This document shows, one piece after another, positions 13,512 to 18,592 of a stretch of DNA of 18,592 nt. Every line of letters begins with the position of its first letter. Position 1 is the stretch's first letter. Both the position numbers and the translations under genes were made by a program. The notes under the pieces were generated by a model. The model did no database searches. It worked only from the letters and a program-made list of their open reading frames with translations, and had not been told where the DNA came from. Source of the DNA: an uncultured Thermomicrobia bacterium (GTDB lineage Bacteria > Chloroflexota > Chloroflexia > Thermomicrobiales > JALYUS01); NCBI GenBank assembly GCA_937968015.1, contig CALBSO010000073.1, positions 1 through 18,592 of the forward strand, given 5' to 3'.

Positions 13512-14834
13512 ATGTGGCAGACGCCAGCAGGGCGCGGCTTTATTATGCTGGCGACGATGTCCGCCTTGTTCGGGTTCGCGATGAACGCGCAGCAAAACAT
13601 CGTCACAAATTACTTCGATAGTGTACTTGGTCTGAAAGGGCCGCAATTCGGCTACATCACGGCGATCCGCGAGATTCCCGGCTTTCTCCTCATCTTCCTC
13701 ACCGCGCTCTTTTATCGCGTCTCACTCCAGCGGGTGACGGCGGGCGCGCTTGTCCTTCTCGCGGTCGGCTATACGCTCTTCGGTCTGTCGAATAGTTTCT
13801 GGTCGGTCGCACCGTGGGTGATCATTTCCAGTATGGGCTATCATACCGTTCTGCAAACGCAGTACTCACTCGGATTGAGCCTGACATCCGAATCGAAGAG
13901 CGGCAGCATCCTCGGGCGAATGGCCGCGATCAGTCAGGGTGGCTCGCTCACGGCGCTGGTCATCATCTGGATCGTCTTTCACCTCCATCCGGGCATCTTT
14001 CGGCCCAGTTTCGTTCTCCTCGGCGCGGTTTCGCTCCTCGCGGCATTCGCGATTGTCCGGTTCCCCCATCTGCATGATGGGGAAGCCCGCGCGCAGGCGA
14101 CAAAGCGCGACCCCATCGTCTTCAAACGCGAATATCGGTACTACTACTACCTGAGCGCACTCGACGGCGGGCGGCAGCAGGTCTTCTTCTCATTCGGACT
14201 TTGGGTGCTCGTCCACCAGTACCATCTCTCGGTCGCGCAGATCTCAGGGGTGTTGATCGCGGTGACCTTCGCGAGCATGTCGTCCGGCCCCTGGATTGGC
14301 CGGATGATTGACAAGCATGGCGAGCGCCGGATGCTCTCACTGATCAATCTGGGTTATGTCGTCGCGCTCGCCGGGTACGCGCTGGCGAACAACGTGGTGA
14401 TCGCCTGCCTCTGCTATGTCTTATACGCGTTCATGATGCCACTCTCGCCGATTGGCGCCGCGACCTATCTGCGCAAGGTCGCGGTCGCGGACGAAGTCGC
14501 GTCAAGCCTCGCGATGGGTGTGACATTGCAGCACGCGGCGGCGATTGTCGTCCCGATCACGGCGGGCATCGTCCTCAACTACGTCGGCTACCAGATTCCC
14601 TTCCTGATCGCTGGCGTCTTCGCCAGTTTCACCTTTTTCGTGACGCGGCGGCTCGACCCCGAGAACCAGCGCTCCATCGCTCGGATCGCGTCGGACAACG
14701 CGCGCCTCGCCAGCATCAATGATGTCGCGGAAGCGGAGGCCGTCGCGGAGGCGAGCGAAGGAAGCGGCGGCATGGGTATCGCGACCGCTGCCAATATTCG
14801 CTCCATTCCCGTCGCTTCCACGGGCAGCGATTAG
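13512..14834 (+). CDS. Major facilitator superfamily transporter
   Basis: The protein has 440 residues with about 12 hydrophobic segments in two halves, separated by a charged cytoplasmic loop (about residues 195-220, DGEARAQATKRDPIVFKREY). The typical MFS loop motif after TM8 appears as GPWIGRMIDKHGERR. The substrate is not evident; it is an inner-membrane secondary carrier. The frame is open upstream to 13404, but the ATG at 13512 has AGGTGA five bases before it and begins just before the first membrane segment. The tail (about 400-440) is Ala/Glu-rich and soluble. A heptanucleotide array begins 2 bases after the stop. A link to the enzyme operon downstream (a transporter for its substrate) is possible, but that operon has its own promoter. 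Confidence 0.9.
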   Translation: MWQTPAGRGFIMLATMSALFGFAMNAQQNIVTNYFDSVLGLKGPQFGYITAIREIPGFLLIFLTALFYRVSLQRVTAGALVLLAVGYTLFGLSNSFWSVAPWVIISSMGYHTVLQTQYSLGLSLTSESKSGSILGRMAAISQGGSLTALVIIWIVFHLHPGIFRPSFVLLGAVSLLAAFAIVRFPHLHDGEARAQATKRDPIVFKREYRYYYYLSALDGGRQQVFFSFGLWVLVHQYHLSVAQISGVLIAVTFASMSSGPWIGRMIDKHGERRMLSLINLGYVVALAGYALANNVVIACLCYVLYAFMMPLSPIGAATYLRKVAVADEVASSLAMGVTLQHAAAIVVPITAGIVLNYVGYQIPFLIAGVFASFTFFVTRRLDPENQRSIARIASDNARLASINDVAEAEAVAEASEGSGGMGIATAANIRSIPVASTGSD

Positions 14835-14948
14835 GGAAGCAATGAGCAATGAGCGATGAGCGATGAGTCTGTCAGAATACGTCGTTGTCGGGATGGATTC
14901 GCGCGCATCACTGACTGAACAGCGATTCCGCTCATCGCTCATCACTTC
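14834..14948. repeat. 115-bp segment bounded by inverted heptamer arrays
   Basis: The left arm (14834-14855) and the reverse complement of 14927-14948 agree at 19 of 22 positions, both starting GGGAAG. The left arm continues into four heptamers (14837-14864: AAGCAAT, GAGCAAT, GAGCGAT, GAGCGAT). Between the arms lie some 70 bases without a gene. The transcript could fold into a long hairpin between the MFS gene and the next promoter. Confidence 0.75.
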
Positions 14949-14957
14949 CCGCGTTCA

Positions 14958-14987
14958 TTGACACACGATTGACCCGCCCGCTATCCT
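14958..14987 (+). promoter_or_regulatory. Promoter of the oxidoreductase operon, leaderless layout
   Basis: TTGACA (14958-14963), 18 bases, TATCCT (14982-14987). The ATG of the next gene at 14995 starts only 7 bases after the -10 box, where transcription is expected to begin. Confidence 0.7.
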
Positions 14988-14994
14988 CGGCGCC

Positions 14995-16140
14995 ATGGAG
15001 AACGAGACACGAAACGATTGCTCCCACGATGAATCGGTCCCGGTACTATTGGTTGGTGTCGGCGTGCGCGGGCGAATGTGGGCGCGCATCCTGGCGAGCG
15101 AGCCGGGCGTCCATGTGGTCGGGTATGTTGATCCCGACCCGGAGGCGCGCGCGTGGGTTCACGAGACATTCGGCCCGGACGCCCGCTGCTTCGCGCATCA
15201 CGGCACGGCGCTTTCCGCACGGACACCCGCGATTGCCGTCGTCGCAACGCCGCCGATGGAGCGCCGCGAACTTTGTACCGCACTCGCTGACGCGGGCTGC
15301 ACGCTGCTCGTCGAAAAGCCGCTCGCCGTTGATCTCGCGGACGCCGTAGCCATTGCCAATCATTGTCAACAGAGCGGACAACGCTGCTTCATCGCGATGA
15401 ACTTTCGCTACGCTGCGACGACGGTGGCCGCGCGAACCATCCTCCAACGGGGCGAACTTGATGCGCCAGGGTTGGCGCACCTCACGTATTGGCGGAACCG
15501 CAACGGCTTGTCGCCGGGATTGAATAAATATCCGCTCACCATGCGCCAGCCGATGCTCTGGGAGCAGTCGGTCCATCACCTCGATCTTATCCGCCACATC
15601 TACGATACCGAGGCGCTGACCGTCTCCGCCACGACAAGTAATCCATTGTGGAGCGACTACGCGGATGATGCCACCGTCTGCGCGACCTTGACACTGGCGA
15701 ATAGGATGATCGTGCAGTACACCGGCACATGGGCCGCCCGCACTGTGCGGGATTCTTTTATCTGGCGGACGGATTGCCCGCGCGGTGCGTTGGTGCAGAC
15801 CGCGCTTTTCGACGGCCTGCATATCGTCCACGATGGCACGGAAGCGATGGAATACGTGCCATTGCCGACGCAGGAACCCTTCATGGATGACGTACGGCTC
15901 CTGTTACGCGCCGTTCTGCATGATTTCCATACCGGTGATGCGTGCGCGCCAAGTGTTGACGATCATCTTCGCACGCTCGCCGTCACGGCGGCGATTGAGG
16001 CATCGGCGGCACATGGGATGCGCGTTCATGTGCCCGCATTCGCGGCCGCCTTCGGTATTTCGATCCTCCCGGACTCAGCAGCCAACACGCTATTCGCAAC
16101 GCACTATGCTCAGTCCTCAGTTCTCAGTTCTCAGTCCTGA
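14995..16140 (+). CDS. Gfo/Idh/MocA-family NAD(P)-dependent oxidoreductase
   Basis: The protein has 381 residues. The N-terminal Rossmann domain carries GVGVRG (21-26). The acid end of the second strand is YVDPDPEA, with D46 suggesting NAD(H). The family motif VEKPLAVD (106-113) contains the catalytic lysine K108. The C-terminal alpha/beta domain starts near MNFRYA (135-140) and has the QSVHHLDLIRHI stretch (191-202), with the His/Asp expected near the active site. Family members oxidise or reduce sugars, inositols and related polyols; the substrate is open. No Shine-Dalgarno site precedes the ATG, in line with a leaderless mRNA. The last 10 residues (QSSVLSSQS) are encoded by a heptanucleotide array. 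It is the first gene of a probable three-gene operon. Confidence 0.92.
   Translation: MENETRNDCSHDESVPVLLVGVGVRGRMWARILASEPGVHVVGYVDPDPEARAWVHETFGPDARCFAHHGTALSARTPAIAVVATPPMERRELCTALADAGCTLLVEKPLAVDLADAVAIANHCQQSGQRCFIAMNFRYAATTVAARTILQRGELDAPGLAHLTYWRNRNGLSPGLNKYPLTMRQPMLWEQSVHHLDLIRHIYDTEALTVSATTSNPLWSDYADDATVCATLTLANRMIVQYTGTWAARTVRDSFIWRTDCPRGALVQTALFDGLHIVHDGTEAMEYVPLPTQEPFMDDVRLLLRAVLHDFHTGDACAPSVDDHLRTLAVTAAIEASAAHGMRVHVPAFAAAFGISILPDSAANTLFATHYAQSSVLSSQS
16109..16140. repeat. Heptanucleotide tandem array at the 3' end of the oxidoreductase gene
   Basis: The units CTCAGTC, CTCAGTT, CTCAGTT and CTCAGTC are followed by CTGA, which contains the stop codon. The array is translated as the C-terminal QSSVLSSQS of the Gfo/Idh/MocA protein. 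Confidence 0.9.
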
Positions 16141-16161
16141 AGCGACCGAAGGGAGCGACCC

Positions 16162-17367
16162 ATGGCACGGGCAGCGGAGGCGATTGTCGTCGGCGGCGGG
16201 GTAAACGGGACGAGTACGGCCTTTCACCTCGCGGAGCGCGGTATCAAAACGATTCTGCTTGAGCGCGGCGGTATCGCAGGCGCGAGCACCGGCAAGTCCG
16301 GCGGCCTCGTCCGCATGCACTACACGAACCCGTACGAGGCGCGGCTGGCAAACGAGAGCCTGCCCTATTTCCAGGACTGGCGGCACCGCGTCGGCGTCGG
16401 CGATCCCGGTTTTGCGCGCACCGGCTTCATCCAGACGGTCACTCCGCGTAACGTCCCGGCCCTCCATGAAAATGTGCGGATGCTCCAACAGATTGGCGTC
16501 AATACGTGCATCGTCAATGGCGATGATGTGCGTCGCCTGCAACCATGGGTGGACACGGACGACCTGATCGCCTGCGCATATGAGCCGGATTCGGGGTGTG
16601 CGATGCCGGGCGACACCGCGCGTTCCTTCGCGCAGGCGGCGGAGCGGCTCGGCGCGGAAATTATTACCGACGCCACCGTCACCGCCCTCCGCACGAGCGG
16701 AGGCACGGTGACGGGTGTCACGACGGACGACGGCGATTTCGATGCGCCGCTCGTTATCGTCTGCGCGGGTGTCTGGGGTGTGCCGCTCTTCGCGGACCTC
16801 GGTGTGGAACTGCCCATCGTGCCGCACCGTACGCAGGTCGTCCTTTTCCGGCGACAGGGCGCGCTCCCAACGGGGCCCGATGGGCATATGGTTTTCATTG
16901 ATGCGGCGCTCGGCTCGTATTTCCGTCCGTATGGCGAGACGGAAACGCTGATCGGTGTCCGGCAGCGATCCCGCCTCGTCCCATCCGCCGACCAGTACGA
17001 TGAGCGGGCGGATGCCGCGATCGTCGCGGACTCGAAGCAGACCATCGCGCGGCGCATCCCCGATATGGAAGGAGCGGCGATCACGCGGGATTGGGCGGGC
17101 ATCCTCGACATGACATCGGATCACTGCCCGATCCTGGAGGCGCATCTCGGCGCCAGTGGTCTCTTTCTCGCCGCCGGATTCAGCGGCAGCGGCTTCAAGA
17201 GCGGCCCGTATGTTGGCCAGATGATGGCGACCTGGGCGGCGACCGGCGCGCAACCCACAGCCGCAAAACCATTCTCGCTCGCCCGCTTCGCCGAAGATCA
17301 GCCGATCCAACCCGTACACCCGTATGTGGACGATGTCGGCGAGATCGTCACATCAGCGCCCCATTAA
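16162..17367 (+). CDS. DAO-type FAD-dependent oxidoreductase (sarcosine/glycine oxidase-like)
   Basis: The protein has 401 residues. The N-terminal FAD-binding Rossmann motif is IVVGGGVNGTSTAFHLAERG (8-27), with E34 at the end of the second strand (ILLER). SGGLVRMHY (47-55) follows. The C-terminal half has RDWAGILDMTSDHCPILEA and LFLAAGFSGSGFKSGPYVG, the second typical FAD region of the DAO family (sarcosine oxidase beta subunit, D-amino acid and glycine oxidases). Members oxidise secondary or D-amino compounds, giving an imine and reducing O2 or another acceptor. GGGAG seven bases upstream fixes the start. It begins 21 bases after the Gfo/Idh/MocA gene, so co-transcription is likely. No histidyl-flavin motif was recognised. 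Confidence 0.9.
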   Translation: MARAAEAIVVGGGVNGTSTAFHLAERGIKTILLERGGIAGASTGKSGGLVRMHYTNPYEARLANESLPYFQDWRHRVGVGDPGFARTGFIQTVTPRNVPALHENVRMLQQIGVNTCIVNGDDVRRLQPWVDTDDLIACAYEPDSGCAMPGDTARSFAQAAERLGAEIITDATVTALRTSGGTVTGVTTDDGDFDAPLVIVCAGVWGVPLFADLGVELPIVPHRTQVVLFRRQGALPTGPDGHMVFIDAALGSYFRPYGETETLIGVRQRSRLVPSADQYDERADAAIVADSKQTIARRIPDMEGAAITRDWAGILDMTSDHCPILEAHLGASGLFLAAGFSGSGFKSGPYVGQMMATWAATGAQPTAAKPFSLARFAEDQPIQPVHPYVDDVGEIVTSAPH

Positions 17368-17435
17368 TTCAGGCTTCATCGGCTCCCATCGCGTGAAGAT
17401 GAGTGAATGATGCCAGAAAATACGGAATCTCTGGT

Positions 17436-18419
17436 ATGAATAGCGATATTACGACATTCATCACGGGTGCGACGGGCTTTCTTGGGCCGCATCTCGTCTG
17501 GGCGGCGGCCTATGGCCCGGTTATCGCGACGGATCGCCGTGCGCCAGATGACACCGTGCGTGCATTCCTCGGGCGCGATGTCGCGCGGTCAGCCCGTGTA
17601 ACGTGGTTGGAGGCGAATGTCACTGACTACACGTCGCTGGTGAATGCGGCGGACGAGCGACGAATCACGCACCTCATCCATGCGGCGGCGATCACGCCGC
17701 ATGCGGCGATGGAAGCGATGGGGATGCGCGAAACCATCGGGGTTAATGTGCTCGGTACGGCGCACGCACTCGACCTTGCTCGCGCGCTCGGCGTCCGGCG
17801 AACCGTCGTCTTCAGTTCGTCATCGGTCTATGCCGCGAACGATGGCGCGCCGCTCACTGAGGACGCACCGTGGCGCGATACGAGCGCCTATGCGGTCTCC
17901 AAGCAATCCATCGAGCGACTGATGGCGCACGCCGTGCAGGGGTTCGGCATGGACGTTGTCGCCGTGCGTCCCGCCGCGCTCTTCGGCCCCCTAGAGCGAC
18001 CGACCGGCGCACGGGAGGCGATGAGCAGCATTTATGGCCTCATGCACGCCGCGCTCGCGAATGAAGAGATCCGTATACACGACGATAGACTCACGCGCGA
18101 TCTGACCGCCGCCAGCGAAGTGGCTCGCGCCGTCGTCGCCATACTTCACGCAGCGCATCTCTCCCATCGTATCTACAACCTCGGCGCCGGCAGGGGATAC
18201 ACGATGTCGGACATCCTCACGGCATTGAAAGCAGCGGTTCCCGACGCGCGCTATCGCTTCGTTCCGCCCGATGAGGCAACCATCCCCTTCGGCATCAGTG
18301 TCCGGCGCGGCCCACTCGACATGGCGCGGTTCGAACGCGATCTCGGCTTCACCCTCAATAACGAACTCGCCGCGCATCTGACAGTGTACCGCGATTGGCT
18401 ACGCGATCATTCGTATTAG
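17436..18419 (+). CDS. NAD-dependent epimerase/dehydratase (extended SDR)
   Basis: The protein has 327 residues. It carries the glycine motif TGATGFLG (10-17), an acid after the second strand (ATDRR, D33) pointing to NAD(H), HAAA (82-85), the serine stretch SSSSVY (127-132) and the catalytic YAVSK (152-156). Later come RPAALFGP and the substrate-domain part up to a terminal LTVYRDWLRDH. These are features of UDP-sugar epimerase-like extended SDRs; the substrate is unknown and may be a free sugar acid rather than a nucleotide sugar. A GTG at 17403 is in frame. I prefer the ATG at 17436 because GGAA lies eight bases upstream and the glycine motif is then at the usual distance from the N-terminus. 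It is the last gene of the probable operon, 68 bases after the FAD enzyme. Confidence 0.92.
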   Translation: MNSDITTFITGATGFLGPHLVWAAAYGPVIATDRRAPDDTVRAFLGRDVARSARVTWLEANVTDYTSLVNAADERRITHLIHAAAITPHAAMEAMGMRETIGVNVLGTAHALDLARALGVRRTVVFSSSSVYAANDGAPLTEDAPWRDTSAYAVSKQSIERLMAHAVQGFGMDVVAVRPAALFGPLERPTGAREAMSSIYGLMHAALANEEIRIHDDRLTRDLTAASEVARAVVAILHAAHLSHRIYNLGAGRGYTMSDILTALKAAVPDARYRFVPPDEATIPFGISVRRGPLDMARFERDLGFTLNNELAAHLTVYRDWLRDHSY

Positions 18420-18592
18420 GACGTATCTAACGAGTAATAGTAGCGGAGCGACATACCCGAGCCGTAGGGCCGGTGGTAGACATGCTTGGACAGATTCATG
18501 TGCTGGCGATGGATGTGTTACCGAGGATCGCGTATAGGTTAGGACTTACGCAGTTGAGCGAAGCGGGTGGGAGCGGGTAGAGTAGTTGGCAT
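18420..18592. other. Intergenic end of the window, possible insertion-sequence terminus
   Basis: No gene of known type is seen; an ATG at 18482 opens only a 32-codon frame without features. The stretch TTAGGACTTACGCAGTTGAG (18538-18557) resembles terminal sequences of some insertion sequences, as far as I recall. No transposase lies within the window, so this would be the left edge of an element continuing to the right. Confidence 0.25.

Noticed and set aside
14722..14763. Alanine/glutamate repeat in the MFS tail as another copy of the palindromic element
   Set aside because: The DNA lacks the GCAGGCTGAAGCC core; it is ordinary low-complexity coding sequence.
16117..17319. A 400-codon minus-strand open frame
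   Set aside because: It is antisense to the FAD oxidoreductase and shows no recognisable domain.

Overview
The window reads as a GC-rich bacterial chromosome segment, most likely from the Chloroflexota (Thermomicrobia or Sphaerobacter-like relatives). This rests on recognition of families, not on a search. The strongest hints are a secreted protein of a type I associate with Chloroflexota (NGSRLVQYFDKARME and GQHYYRWRY motifs), a DUF2089/DUF4097 pair, an NfeD-slipin pair, and intergenic short palindromes and heptanucleotide arrays. No rRNA, tRNA, CRISPR array, intact transposase or phage gene was seen.

Left part, minus strand (1-6364). A three-gene operon (67-aa protein, DUF2089 regulator, DUF4097 repeat protein cut by the window edge) is driven by a near-perfect sigma70 promoter embedded in an AT-rich patch full of perfect palindromes. 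Upstream lies the NfeD-slipin membrane pair, ending in a factor-independent terminator. Next comes typA (ribosome-associated GTPase), translationally coupled to a glycosyltransferase-like protein I cannot name.

Centre (6456-13379). A short plus-strand frame is an internally deleted flavin amine oxidase remnant. It is followed by two minus-strand genes, a secreted Chloroflexota-type protein and a GT4 glycosyltransferase, whose promoters both carry the palindrome TGTACGTACA. Diverging from the glycosyltransferase are a PIG-L/LmbE deacetylase and an RlmD/RumA-type 23S rRNA methyltransferase. The methyltransferase converges on, and overlaps, a poxvirus-type DNA topoisomerase IB.

Right part, plus strand (13512-18419). 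An MFS transporter is followed by a likely operon of a Gfo/Idh/MocA oxidoreductase, a DAO-type FAD oxidoreductase and an NAD-dependent epimerase/dehydratase. The operon has a TTGACA promoter so close to the first ATG that the mRNA is probably leaderless. The three enzymes look like a small redox pathway for a sugar, polyol or amino compound of unknown identity.

Across the window two repeat families shape gene ends. One is a 42-bp palindromic element (one intact copy, one inside a coding frame, one half copy extending the methyltransferase). The other is a set of 7-bp tandem arrays at or just after the 3' ends of three genes. I found no clear-cut new defence or mobile system. The most unusual items are the palindrome-rich DUF2089 promoter together with a DUF2089 protein that has lost its zinc ligands, the in-frame palindromic element, and the shared TGTACGTACA operator candidate.
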